Source: Bog-473 sp963728845 (GTDB lineage Bacteria; Actinomycetota; Acidimicrobiia; Acidimicrobiales; RAAP-2). Taken from it: DNA of 64,000 nucleotides. The stretch covers positions 88,972 to 152,971 of the forward strand of contig CAVSLS010000022.1 in NCBI GenBank assembly GCA_963728845.1, in the 5' to 3' direction. Positions 16,594 to 25,258 of the stretch are shown here, piece by piece. The notes beneath the pieces are model-generated. The model made no database searches, had not been told where the DNA came from, and saw nothing but the letters and a program-made list of their open reading frames with translations. The stretch's first letter is position 1, and each line of letters starts with the position of its first letter. The translations under genes were made by a program, and so were the position numbers.

Positions 16594-17373
16594 GTGCGAA
16601 CAGTCGGCAACGGCCCGGCCTTGATCTTGATACCAGGAGTGCTGTCGACGGCCGACGACTACGTCGACCTCGCCAATGCCCTGGCTGATCGCTTCACGGT
16701 GCACACCATCCAACGGCGCGGTCGAGGGATGAGCGGAGCGCAAAGCGACCACTACGGCATGGATAGAGAACGAGAAGATGTCGAAGCGCTTCAAGCCGAG
16801 ACTGGTGCACGATTCCTTGTAGGCCACAGCTACGGCGGGCTCATAACGCTCCAGGCAGCCCGCAACAACTCCACGTTCGATCGGATCGCCGTTTACGAGC
16901 CAGGGGTGTCTGTGCGCGGCCTGATACCCATGACCTAGGTTCCCCGATATCGGACCAGTCTGGCCGAACATCACCACCTTGACGCGCTCGCCGTCTTCTC
17001 AGCGGCGACCGGTCCCGCGCCCGCTCGCCGGATGCCGGTCTGGATGATGAAGCCGATGCTGCTGCTCGCGCTGCCGCCCAAGCGCAGGCATACGATGTAC
17101 GAACTGTTGGAAACCAACCTGCGGGAACATCAAGAAGTAGCGCGCTTCAACGACATGATCAGCGACTACGGACAGATCAACGCTCCCGTCCTGTTGATGT
17201 CTGGAGGTCGCAGCCGACTCGACTATGTGCCGCCTGCATTGGACGCATTGAGGGCGGTCCTTCCCGTCTCGACCAGCTATGTCTTCCCCAAACTCGACCA
17301 CTTCGGACCAGACCGCAGCGGACCAAATGAGGTGGCGCGGATCGTCACTGACTTCTTGAGCGAGTCTGCGTGA
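16594..17373 (+). pseudogene. Alpha/beta hydrolase with in-frame TAG
   Basis: One continuous frame except for TAG at 16936-16938. The N-terminal half has LIPGVLSTADDY, the nucleophile Ser in VGHSYGG and RGRGMSG. The second half resumes in the same frame with MMKPMLLLALPP, INAPVLLMSGG (acid region) and PKLDHFGPD (catalytic His). The stop falls where relatives have a lid-region residue, often Trp, so TGG-to-TAG is likely. The true N-terminus lies upstream: the frame is open from about 16522 but lacks an ATG or GTG, hinting at another indel. Confidence 0.75.
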
Positions 17374-17374
17374 T

Positions 17375-17554
17375 TTGACCAACGGCAACCGAGCGGGCGA
17401 TCGTCTGCTTGAGCGTGCAGAAATGTGGGCGATCCACGGGTTTATCCCGGTCGACGGTGAAGTGATTTTGGCCGAGTTCGACCACCGCGAGACGGCAACG
17501 GCTGTTCTCGCCCAGCTGGCGGCAGCGCAGGAACATTCACGAATTAGCTATTAG
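17375..17554 (+). CDS. Small hypothetical protein, 59 aa, coupled to hydrolase
   Basis: A TTG start one base after the hydrolase stop (TGA-T-TTG). The sequence is regular and codon use matches the neighbours (AEMWAIHGFIPVDGEVILAE then FDHRETATAVLAQLAAAQEH). It ends in a double-stranded RNA-like inverted repeat. No family recognised. Translational coupling to the upstream gene is inferred. Confidence 0.42.
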   Translation: MTNGNRAGDRLLERAEMWAIHGFIPVDGEVILAEFDHRETATAVLAQLAAAQEHSRISY

Positions 17555-17609
17555 GGATCTGTCTGACCTCCATGATCTTGGAGTGCTAACGCGTGAGCTG
17601 ACAGATCCC
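17554..17609 (+). terminator. Long inverted repeat after hydrolase genes
   Basis: GGGATCTGTC at 17554-17563 pairs perfectly with GACAGATCCC at 17600-17609. An inner CTCCA/TGGAG stem lies between them. There is no T-run, so it is either a weak terminator or a small palindromic repeat. Confidence 0.4.
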
Positions 17610-17646
17610 GACTACAACTCCCCGCTCATCGAGCGCTCTCGGTAGG

Positions 17647-17692
17647 ACTGCCCCATATCAGTCGCCGGGCCGGGGTGCGACCCTGCGGCGCC
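17647..17692 (+). repeat. Dispersed intergenic repeat, copy 4
   Basis: CTGCCCCATATCAGTCGCCGG then GCCGGGGTGCGACCCTGCGGC. Same core as the other copies, with one change in GTGCCACC (GTGCGACC). Confidence 0.55.
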
Positions 17693-17966
17693 TATGGGGT
17701 CCAGGCGATCCCGTGGCACCGTGGAATATCGGCTGTAGCGCTAATTTCCCGAGGTGATCCAGGACTAGAGCAGCTATGGGCCGATCAAACGGCGGTCACC
17801 GTTGCACGTCCATGAGAAATTCTCTTACGGCGGTGTTAGCGTCGTACGCGCGGCTGCCGGTTTGGTCAGTACGGCCGATCGGAGTCGCCAGAAGGACAAA
17901 CGAAAACGGGCGAACGGGTCGAAGCGGGATCTACTTGTTTGGGCCTTCGCCAGAAAGTGCGTCGCC

Positions 17967-18485
17967 GTGAGAAGAGCCTGCATCCTTACCCTCGCAGCCG
18001 TCTTTGGCCTCACCTTCTTCGAAGGCACCGCGTCAGCGACTCCTATTGCAGGGAAAGTAACCTACGTCGAGATAGGTAGCGGTACGATCACCTCAACCAC
18101 GAATGACGTGACCACTTCCATTGGCACGGTGTTTGGCACGCCGGTCTTTCGAGGTACCACGAGTGGCTCCCAGATGGCGGCCAGTCCTCCGCCACCATGC
18201 GGCTCAGGCAGCAGTTCAGTAACGGGCTCGGTCACCACGACAGGTTCAAACGGTAGCCAGTTGACCACCTCCTTGAACGGAACCGTGTGCGTACTGGCCA
18301 CAACGTCTTCGTACACCCGGTATCTGGTGATGAACACGGTCACGGTCACGGGCGGTACTGGAGAGTTCGCCAACGCCAGCGGAAGTGCCAAGCAAGTTGT
18401 GGTTGTCACTCTCTCTCCAACCACCTTCGGTTCACAGGGGCCGTTTACATCATTTACATACGGCAGCATTCAACTAGCTGGTTGA
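17967..18485 (+). CDS. Secreted beta-rich protein, 172 aa
   Basis: The GTG start at 17967 gives a clean signal peptide (VRRACILTLAAVFGLTFFEG, cleavage after ASA) and a Thr/Ser/Gly-rich mature domain. The VTVTGGTGEFANASGSAKQ stretch resembles the hairpin of dirigent or allene-oxide-cyclase-like barrels, but this is only a local likeness. A longer frame to 17802 adds a basic stretch that would bury the signal peptide. Function unknown. Confidence 0.68.
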   Translation: MRRACILTLAAVFGLTFFEGTASATPIAGKVTYVEIGSGTITSTTNDVTTSIGTVFGTPVFRGTTSGSQMAASPPPPCGSGSSSVTGSVTTTGSNGSQLTTSLNGTVCVLATTSSYTRYLVMNTVTVTGGTGEFANASGSAKQVVVVTLSPTTFGSQGPFTSFTYGSIQLAG

Positions 18486-18615
18486 CCACACCATCGTCCG
18501 CCGCCAGTCTGAACGGCCGTAGCGGCTGGAAGTCGATGTCACAAGGAGGTCAAGCCTGGGAGTGCCGCCCAGATTTTTGAGGAACTCAGAGCGACAACCC
18601 CGAGCTGCATAGCAT

Positions 18616-19584
18616 CTAGAGCTCAAACTGCGCGCCCTCGGCGAGCGCTTCTCGCGCCTCGGCGACGAGCGCGCGGACGATGGCGCCTGCAGGTTCGACG
18701 TGTCGGATGAGGCCTGCGCTCTGACCGCCGACAACGAGAAGTGCTTCTTTGTCGCCGGCCGCGACCGCCTCGTTGAGCTCGGCGAGCACTGGTGCCGGGT
18801 CGATCTCGACCTCGTTTGCTCGCGCCTCCCAGCGCTCGACGAACTCGGTGCGCAAGAGTCGCAAGCGTGTTCGGTATCCGATTGTCCCGGGGTTGGGGTT
18901 CATCGCGTTGATGAACCCAGCTTGGATCCAGTCTTCGGACGGGTAGGTGACCAAGGCCTTCTTCCACCGTTCTCCGACCGGTGACTCGGCTGAGGCGAGA
19001 AAACGACTGCCGAGGTTGACCCCGGCTGCACCGAGGATCACGGCGGCGGCGATGCCTCTCCCGTCGGCGATGCCACCCGCAGCGACGACCGGGACCGGAC
19101 TTACCGCGTCGACGACCTGAGGAACCAGGCTCAGGGTGCTCACGGTGCCGCCGTACCCGCCGGCTTCACCCCCTTGGGCGACGATGATGTCGACACCGTG
19201 TTCGACGGCGAGCTGCGCCTGGCGAACGGTTGTGATCTGTTGCATGACGAGGCCGCCAGCATCGTGGACACGGCCGACGAGTTCGACGCCCGCGTCATCG
19301 AGCGCGAACGAGACGACCGCAGGAGCACGCTCAAGCGTCGCCGCGAATGCATCTGCGTTGAGATCCGGTACGACGTGATTCACCGCGAAGGGACGTTCCG
19401 TCAAGTCACGGAGCTCATCGAGCTCGCGCTGGAGCTGGTCGGTTGGACGGTTCCACGCACCGAGACTGCCGAGCGCGCCTGCGTCGGACACCGCTGCCGC
19501 CAGCACGGGCGATGTGAAGATACTCATCCCCGCCTGGATGATCGGAACTTCAATTTCGACCAGGTCACACAATGGCGAACGCAC
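18616..19584 (-). CDS. Nitronate monooxygenase-family FMN enzyme
   Basis: A 322-aa TIM-barrel flavoprotein. PIIQAGMSIFTSPVLAAAV binds FMN, and PVVAAGGIADGRGIAAAVILGAAGV is the phosphate-binding region. The catalytic loop reads AQGGEAGGYGG (136-146): Tyr144 replaces the His of typical AQGxEAGGH nitronate monooxygenases, so it may use another substrate or be an enoyl-reductase-like relative. It is divergent from an SDR gene with a gap of about 240 nt, which may hold a shared control region. Confidence 0.88.
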   Translation of the reverse strand: MRSPLCDLVEIEVPIIQAGMSIFTSPVLAAAVSDAGALGSLGAWNRPTDQLQRELDELRDLTERPFAVNHVVPDLNADAFAATLERAPAVVSFALDDAGVELVGRVHDAGGLVMQQITTVRQAQLAVEHGVDIIVAQGGEAGGYGGTVSTLSLVPQVVDAVSPVPVVAAGGIADGRGIAAAVILGAAGVNLGSRFLASAESPVGERWKKALVTYPSEDWIQAGFINAMNPNPGTIGYRTRLRLLRTEFVERWEARANEVEIDPAPVLAELNEAVAAGDKEALLVVGGQSAGLIRHVEPAGAIVRALVAEAREALAEGAQFEL

Positions 19585-19823
19585 CGACCACCTTCCAGTC
19601 GCGACGGTCGTTGCCGCCGATCTCCGAGCTCACCGCGGCCGGCCCGCGATGCGTCAGCAGCATCCCACTATCCGCGCCCAGAATCCCGCTCACCGGGTAG
19701 CCCAGTTCGCCGGGACTGAGTGCCACCTGCGGTACATCGGGGGCAGTCATCATGAAACCATCAAGCTTCCCCCTCATTAACCTTAGCGGGAACGTTCTAG
19801 TCACCCATACCACCGGAGTTGCC

Positions 19824-20654
19824 ATGAGCGAGGTAGTCGTCGTCATCGGTGCGGGGTCGATAGGTCAAGCAATCGCACGGCGCGTGAGCGCAGGGAAACA
19901 CGTCGTGTTGGCCGACCTGCACGACAAAAACTCCGATGCCGCGGCGGAGGTGATGCTCGACGCCGGGTTCGATGCGACCACCACAACCGTCGATGTGTCG
20001 TTACGCGATTCTGTTCACGCGTTGGTCGAGACAGCCACTGGGTTCGGCGACGTCACTGGCCTCATCCACGCCGCGGGCGTCTCACCCAGCCAGGCCACCC
20101 CGGCGACCATCCTCGCTGTCGACCTGTACGGCACTGCAGTCGTGCTCGAAGAGGTCGGGAACGTCATCGCACGCGGCGGGGCCGGCGTGGTCATCGCCTC
20201 GCAGTCCGGACACCGTCTCGGGGCTCTCACCGAGGAGCAGAACGCCGCACTGGCGACGACCCCAGCGGATGAGTTGCTGAAGCTCCCCTTCCTCCAGCCC
20301 GAGAAGGTGACCGATCCACTCAACGCCTACCAACTTGCCAAGCGGGGGAACTCGCTGCGGCTAATGGCCGAAGCTGTCCGCTGGGGCAAGCGCGGCGCCA
20401 GGATCAACACCATCAGCCCAGGCATCATCTTCACTCCGCTGGCCAGGGACGAGCTGACCGGCCCTCGCGGTGAGGGATACCGCCGCATGATCGAACTCTG
20501 CCCCGCTGGGCGCGGCGGCACCCCGGACGAAGTCGGTACGGTCGGTGCGCTTCTCATGGGACCCGAGGGTGCCTTCATTACCGGCAGCGACTTCCTGATG
20601 GATGGCGGAGTCACGGCGTCCTACCTCTACGGCGAACTCGCCCCCAGCGACTGA
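19824..20654 (+). CDS. Short-chain dehydrogenase/reductase
   Basis: A 276-aa Rossmann oxidoreductase. The coenzyme motif GAGSIGQAIA begins at residue 9. Asp in VDVSLRD, the HAAGVS segment, SQSGHR (catalytic Ser region) and YQLAKRG (Tyr-xxx-Lys) follow, then INTISPGIIFTPLA. It matches the classical SDR length. The start at 19824 has GGAG 7 nt upstream; the longer frame to 19752 lacks a ribosome-binding site and would spoil the N-terminal Rossmann strand. Substrate unknown; the divergent partner is the nitronate monooxygenase-like gene. Confidence 0.9.
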   Translation: MSEVVVVIGAGSIGQAIARRVSAGKHVVLADLHDKNSDAAAEVMLDAGFDATTTTVDVSLRDSVHALVETATGFGDVTGLIHAAGVSPSQATPATILAVDLYGTAVVLEEVGNVIARGGAGVVIASQSGHRLGALTEEQNAALATTPADELLKLPFLQPEKVTDPLNAYQLAKRGNSLRLMAEAVRWGKRGARINTISPGIIFTPLARDELTGPRGEGYRRMIELCPAGRGGTPDEVGTVGALLMGPEGAFITGSDFLMDGGVTASYLYGELAPSD

Positions 20655-20685
20655 TCGTCGAATCAACATGTACGGCGGTGAGGGC

Positions 20686-20730
20686 GTCCCCGTTCGCCAT
20701 CGGGTCGGGGGGTGCCACCCTGCGGCACTA
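20686..20730 (+). repeat. Dispersed intergenic repeat, copy 5
   Basis: GTCCCCGTTCGCCATCGGG then GGGGGGTGCCACCCTGCGGCAC, lying between the SDR and a small membrane-protein gene. Confidence 0.6.
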
Positions 20731-20749
20731 TGGGCTACTAGCTGGAACG

Positions 20750-21028
20750 ATGACAAATGGGGGCGTGGCAAACCTCAAAGTCCCGACTAAGGCGGAGTAC
20801 GTCGAGTTCTGGGCGCCTCGGATCAGTCCTCGTGCCGCCGTCCTCATGTGGTGGTCGAAAATAGTGGTTCTGCGCTCGCCCTTGGTTGCTGGTGTCGTGG
20901 TCGCGATCATCTTCGTGGCAGTCCGACTCAACCTTGGCATCGCACTTGGGCTGGCCTGGGTGCTCGGAGTTGCTGGGGTGCTATTTGGGTGTTCCGGCGT
21001 GGTGACTGACCCTTCTTGCTTCTCGTAG
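20750..21028 (+). CDS. Small two-helix membrane protein, 92 aa
   Basis: An N-terminal soluble stretch followed by two adjacent membrane helices (VAGVVVAIIFVAVRL and GIALGLAWVLGVAGVLFG). No family recognised. The ATG at 20750 is used; the longer frame to 20678 would run through the dispersed repeat. It converges with a GNAT gene. Confidence 0.55.
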   Translation: MTNGGVANLKVPTKAEYVEFWAPRISPRAAVLMWWSKIVVLRSPLVAGVVVAIIFVAVRLNLGIALGLAWVLGVAGVLFGCSGVVTDPSCFS

Positions 21029-21057
21029 GGCGGCTCACAAAACGCACGGCATCCGCA

Positions 21058-21717
21058 TCAAACGCAATATGGCCCCGATGAACCGAGAGGACTACATCGC
21101 CTTGTGTCGGCGAAACAACCTGGTTCCGTTCGCCGCATCGGCACAGCCCGAAACTCCCTAGCCCCGTACGCCATCGGCATGAGAGGTAGTCCGATACCTA
21201 CGGAACACCCGACTCTCCGAGGACGGGCCTCAAGGCAACACGGGCGGTATAAGACCCCCCATTCAAGCGTAACGATAACGGGGCCAACACGTCGGAGAGC
21301 CGAAAGCACAAAGCCGTCCTCTCCGAGAACGTCGGCGACGATCTCATCGATTCCTCTCGCTCGTGCAGACGCGACCAGACGGATGAGTAGCTCGGTTCCG
21401 ATGCCTCGTCGTTGCCAGCCGTCCTCCACCAGGACGCCTAGTTCGTGGTCACAGCCTGATCTGGCCAAAGTGGCCACCCCCACGCATCGGGCATCTGACC
21501 ATGCGGTGAGGGTTTCATGACCCGGGGTGGCGACGAGATGCCGGACGTACGCCGTCCCGTCAGTGATTCCGTGAAACCGGTGAAACAGCGATGAAGGCGA
21601 GCATCGCCCCACCATTTCGAGAAGATCACGCAGCTGATCGGGCGAGAGAGCACGAATGTGCAGTTGACAGCTTGGACTCTGTGCGGCCATCGATAACCTG
21701 ATCGATCTTGTAGCCAT
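21058..21717 (-). CDS. GNAT-family N-acetyltransferase
   Basis: A 219-aa protein with a clear GNAT core: CVGVATLARSG, ELGVLVEDGWQRRGIGTEL (acetyl-CoA pyrophosphate loop QRRGIG) and LIRLVASARARGIDEIVADV. The N-terminal HIRALSPDQLRDLLEMVGR fits the enzyme type often fused to or partnered with acetyl-CoA synthetases. About 60 residues beyond the fold are unlike GNAT and may come from a shifted stop. The start at 21717 has GAGGTGA upstream. Substrate unknown. Confidence 0.8.
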   Translation of the reverse strand: MATRSIRLSMAAQSPSCQLHIRALSPDQLRDLLEMVGRCSPSSLFHRFHGITDGTAYVRHLVATPGHETLTAWSDARCVGVATLARSGCDHELGVLVEDGWQRRGIGTELLIRLVASARARGIDEIVADVLGEDGFVLSALRRVGPVIVTLEWGVLYRPCCLEARPRRVGCSVGIGLPLMPMAYGAREFRAVPMRRTEPGCFADTRRCSPLGSSGPYCV

Positions 21718-21903
21718 GAAGATCACCTCGGGTATTTGGTACGGATGCAACGGCCTCCAGGATTGCGCGAGCCCATTTGGTTCGGTCCTCAAGGTGCGGC
21801 GGAGCACCACTCGACCTCAACGCAGTCAGATCGAGCAATCAGGCTCTACGCGTTGGAGTGGGGAGAACCGGATTCTGACCTCGGCGGTACTTAGGAAATA
21901 GCG

Positions 21904-22018
21904 GGATGCGCCGCTTGCGAAAGCAAGCACCTGACGCATTGCCTGCCGGAATGTGCCTCACTGAACCGGCAGCGAGGATCGGGGGCATCCCGACGAAAGC
22001 TTCGTGGGCTGAGGCACA
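21904..22018. other. Structured non-coding region with nested hairpins
   Basis: The gap 21718-22223 has no convincing gene but several stems. GCTTGC-GAAA-GCAAGC at 21913-21928 is a perfect stem with a GNRA loop, enclosed by ATGCG (21906-21910) and CGCAT (21935-21939). CTGCCGG/CCGGCAG follow at 21943-21972, and TGTGCCTCA (21952-21960) pairs with TGAGGCACA (22010-22018). It could be an RNA gene, a leader element or a degraded palindromic element. Confidence 0.35.
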
Positions 22019-22223
22019 CTGGGCACATGACTCCAATGATTCGGGTTGCTGAAAGTCGTTAATCAGACCCCAAGAGGTGAATGTGGTCAACGGACGGGTC
22101 CTGTTGTCTCGGGTACCTGGCACGGGCAACGTCACAAGCTCCCGGGATTTCAAGCGCCCGCATGTCAGGGCTAGAAGGTGTCCTCCCCGTACAATCAGTG
22201 GGACAAGCGACAGGAGGTGAGCA

Positions 22224-23288
22224 GTGATCGAAGCTGGTAGCGACGACCTTGCCGATTCACCACCCGCGACAGACATTCACCTAACAGTAGAGACACAGCC
22301 TGAACGGCATGACCTGGCATGCATTGATTTAGGCAACATGCATGGCCTGGAGATCGGTCCGCTTGCCAATCCGATAGTCCGGAAGGAGCAAGGAAATGTC
22401 TTGTACGTGGATCACGCTACTGCAGAGGAATTGCGGCACAAGTATTCATTTGATCCAGGAATGAAAGACCGCCTGGACGAAATCGTGGACGTTGACTACG
22501 TGGTAGGTCAGAGTCAGGGTATATACGACGCAGTCATGCACGATGCACCATTCGATTATGTCATGGCCTCGCACCTCATCGAGCACATACCCGATCCAGT
22601 CGGTTGGCTTATGGATGTAGCGAGGGTCCTCCGCATTGGAGGGATTCTGTCGCTAGTTATTCCCGACAAGCGCTACTGCTTTGATATCAAACGCAGAACG
22701 ACAGACATTAGTGAAGTTATTGACGCATACCTCCGTCGGCTGAAGCAGCCGAGCTTCAAGCAGGTGTACGACTTCGTTTCTAAGGCGATGGTCGGCCGGG
22801 TCGATACGGCATCGGTCTGGGCCGGAACCGAAGACTACGTAAACAACGTTGTTCGGTCAGATGGTGAGGATGATCCCGATGTGGCGGCATTGAATATGTG
22901 CAGGGTCATGGAACAGTCCGACAGCTACGTTGATGTGCATTGCAGTGTGTTCACGCCCGATTCGTTTCTTGAGATATACGAGAAGCTTGCGCGACTCGGA
23001 CTTATGGATTTTGAGATTGCGTATTTTGCCACTACGGAACGAAATGACTTGCAGTTTTTTGTCAGTCTCCGTCGGATGGATCCCGCATTAGAACGAGACT
23101 CGATGAAACACATTCAGTTGGAGTCGCTGTTGAACATCGAATCACACACCGCCGCTGATGCCACTAATTCCGATAGCCCAGATGCAGCGGCCATCACACT
23201 GGAGGTCAGCGAAATCGAGCATCGGTTGATCGCCACAAAGCGTCGGATTATTGAACGAATGCGTGCTTCGTTCCACCGTTCTAATTAG
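22224..23288 (+). CDS. Class I methyltransferase, lower-GC gene
   Basis: A 354-aa protein. LEIGPLANPIV is the SAM-binding motif I variant seen in glycan-associated methyltransferases. FDYVMASHLIEHIPDPVGWL and VARVLRIGGILSLVIPDKR are the acidic and post-motif regions. The C-terminal 60 residues are a charged helix. An excellent AGGAGGTGA precedes the GTG start. Base composition is visibly less GC-rich than its neighbours, suggesting transfer. Methyltransferases of this type often act with glycosyltransferases; the nearby polyprenol-type membrane gene fits that. Confidence 0.85.
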   Translation: MIEAGSDDLADSPPATDIHLTVETQPERHDLACIDLGNMHGLEIGPLANPIVRKEQGNVLYVDHATAEELRHKYSFDPGMKDRLDEIVDVDYVVGQSQGIYDAVMHDAPFDYVMASHLIEHIPDPVGWLMDVARVLRIGGILSLVIPDKRYCFDIKRRTTDISEVIDAYLRRLKQPSFKQVYDFVSKAMVGRVDTASVWAGTEDYVNNVVRSDGEDDPDVAALNMCRVMEQSDSYVDVHCSVFTPDSFLEIYEKLARLGLMDFEIAYFATTERNDLQFFVSLRRMDPALERDSMKHIQLESLLNIESHTAADATNSDSPDAAAITLEVSEIEHRLIATKRRIIERMRASFHRSN

Positions 23289-23411
23289 CTAGGCGATAGG
23301 TTCTCCGATCCGATTCTGCGTTTGGTGTCGTGGTCTTGTAGTTGCCATGGGATCGCTTTGAGGCATTAGGGGAATCCGCCACCGCGCCGAGGAGTGCCCC
23401 CAAAGGTGCTG

Positions 23412-23460
23412 TTGCCGCAGGGTGGCACCGCAGCTCGGCGCCATTGTTAGGGGACATCCG
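23412..23460 (-). repeat. Dispersed intergenic repeat, copy 6 (reverse)
   Basis: On the minus strand GTCCCCTAACAATGGCGCCG then GCGGTGCCACCCTGCGGC. Same core as the other copies, opposite orientation. It lies between the ends of convergent genes. Confidence 0.55.
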
Positions 23461-23464
23461 ACTC

Positions 23465-24857
23465 TCATAGGTCCGAGCACGGGACCGTCGCGTACCAACC
23501 CGGGGGACTGGTGCTGAGATGCTGCGGGCTCGCCCCATGGTGGCGGCATGTGATGCGTGCCTGGGCAACCTCGGTGCTCCACAATGCCCCACCGGAACGG
23601 TCGTTGGTCGTCCGGAAGTCGATCACCCAGAACGGGAGCAACAATGCGCAGCACAGCGCAACACCGAGGTACCGCCCTGCGGGCCGGCTGGTGACAGGGA
23701 CAGACGTCGCCTCGGCGATGACGGCACCCCAAATGAGCAAAATCGGCGTCGCCAAATAGCGGCTTCCGAAGAGCAGCACCGGGCTGGTTGCCATTATCGG
23801 CCCCGCACCTCGCACCCACACCGGTACAGCCAGGACCAGCACGGCGAATGCCAACGACGTGGCCACGAAGACCAGGAGGCGGCGCTGCCGGAGCGCAATG
23901 GCGAAGACGACGATGGCGAGCAGCAAGAGCAGGCCCAGCGCCGACCAGACCCGGCTCGCCGACCCCGCGAAATCGTTCGTGACGCGGTCCCCGGTGATCC
24001 ATCCGAGCCCGAGCTTCGTCCCCACGACCCGGAAGATCCCGTGCGTCGTCGCCACGGAGAACGCGCTCTGGTGCCCGGGACGAAAGATGCCGACGACCTG
24101 GTAGGCCAAGCCCAGCACGAATCCGAGCGGCGCGGCGCATTCCCTCCAGCCCACGACGTAGAGGCGGGCCAGGGCAAGAGGCAGGAACAACACGACCAAC
24201 GGGTCTGACCCGACCGACAGGAGGCAGATGACCCCGGCGACGACCATGCCGCCGGGCGTCCGAGGCCGCCACACCAAGGCCCAGAAGGTGGCGAAGAACA
24301 GCCACCAAGGAACATTGACCACGTTGTTGAGGAGCTCGCCGGTCGCCAGGGGCAACATGACCATCGCCCCCACGAGCAAGCTCCGCCCGATTACTGATGG
24401 AATGAGGCCTCGGGAGGCGTGAAACACGAAGAGCGAGAGGGCAGCCAGGCTTGTCGCACCGACCAGGGCTGCGGCAGGCGCGATATCGGCCACTGGGAGG
24501 AAGTGCACCAGCGCGAAGGTCAGCCCGCGGAAAGAGCTGGAGGTAACCCGCATAATTCGTGAACAGGGCACCGACAATCGAATGCGACAGGGCCTGGCTG
24601 TAGAAGATTTCCCCGTCCTCAGCCCAGAGCGTGCTGGTGGCTCGCGGACCGGTTTGTCGAAGGAGCGATAACCCAGTGATCACGACGAACGCCGCCGCGT
24701 AGGCGAGCACGAGGAACCGGCGCGATCGATCCGAACGCTCCGCTCGCTCGAACAGCAGGCCGAGATTCGCAGCGCGGTGACGCGACACCAATGACCCGAC
24801 CACTGTGGACCACCGTACCGCCTCCGGTTCCACACCGACTATCTGATCTCGAGCCAT
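23465..24857 (-). pseudogene. Polytopic membrane protein, one frameshift
   Basis: The N-terminal part (FLVLAYAAAFVVITGLSLLR, then STLWAEDGEIFYSQALSHS) is in one frame up to NYAGYLQLFPR. The rest (LTFALVHFLPVADIAPAAAL and about eight further membrane helices) is in another. Removing one G at about 24524-24526 joins them into a protein of about 460 aa. The WAEDGxIFYSQA motif recurs in actinobacterial membrane glycosyltransferase-like proteins. Probably intact in life, with a consensus error here. Confidence 0.75.
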
Positions 24858-25258
24858 CGGTCAGTGCGTCATGCTTGGACGTGGGTGCCAGGCCCTCGAA
24901 AAGGAGGGTATCGCATAGGAACGATCCTTGCTATGGGGCGTGTGAGTGGATCGTTGGCCACGATTCAGGTCGTCGTGCCCAACCCGGAATGATCCATTAT
25001 TCCGCGTTGGAGCGACTGTCCTCAGGGTGCCGTTTTGAGCGAAGCAACTATCGCGAGCACATGAGAGGGCAGACCACCCAGAGGTCCGAGGAGCCGACTA
25101 CCTCCCCACGTCAAGCGCTCCCCAGTTGAACGCGAAGAGCCAGCAATCAGGAGCGAAGGATTGCTTGTTCGTCGAGCGAGTATGAGACAACTGCCCGACC
25201 ACGTCTGGCGAAAAGGTCAAGTCCCAACGAATGGTGTACGAGGCCGTGAGATGCAAAC
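24858..25258. other. Gene-free stretch with possible ISL3 tail
   Basis: No convincing gene. CTCCCCAGTTGAACGCGAAG at about 25118-25137 resembles the 3' end of the ISL3 remnant at 38222-38242 (CTCCCCAGTTCAACGCGTAG). It may be another trace of that element. The IS256 element starts at its right edge. Confidence 0.35.

Noticed and set aside
21839..22223. Minus-strand 145-aa frame in the gap before the lower-GC methyltransferase
   Set aside because: No recognisable motif and it crosses the nested hairpins; treated as non-coding.
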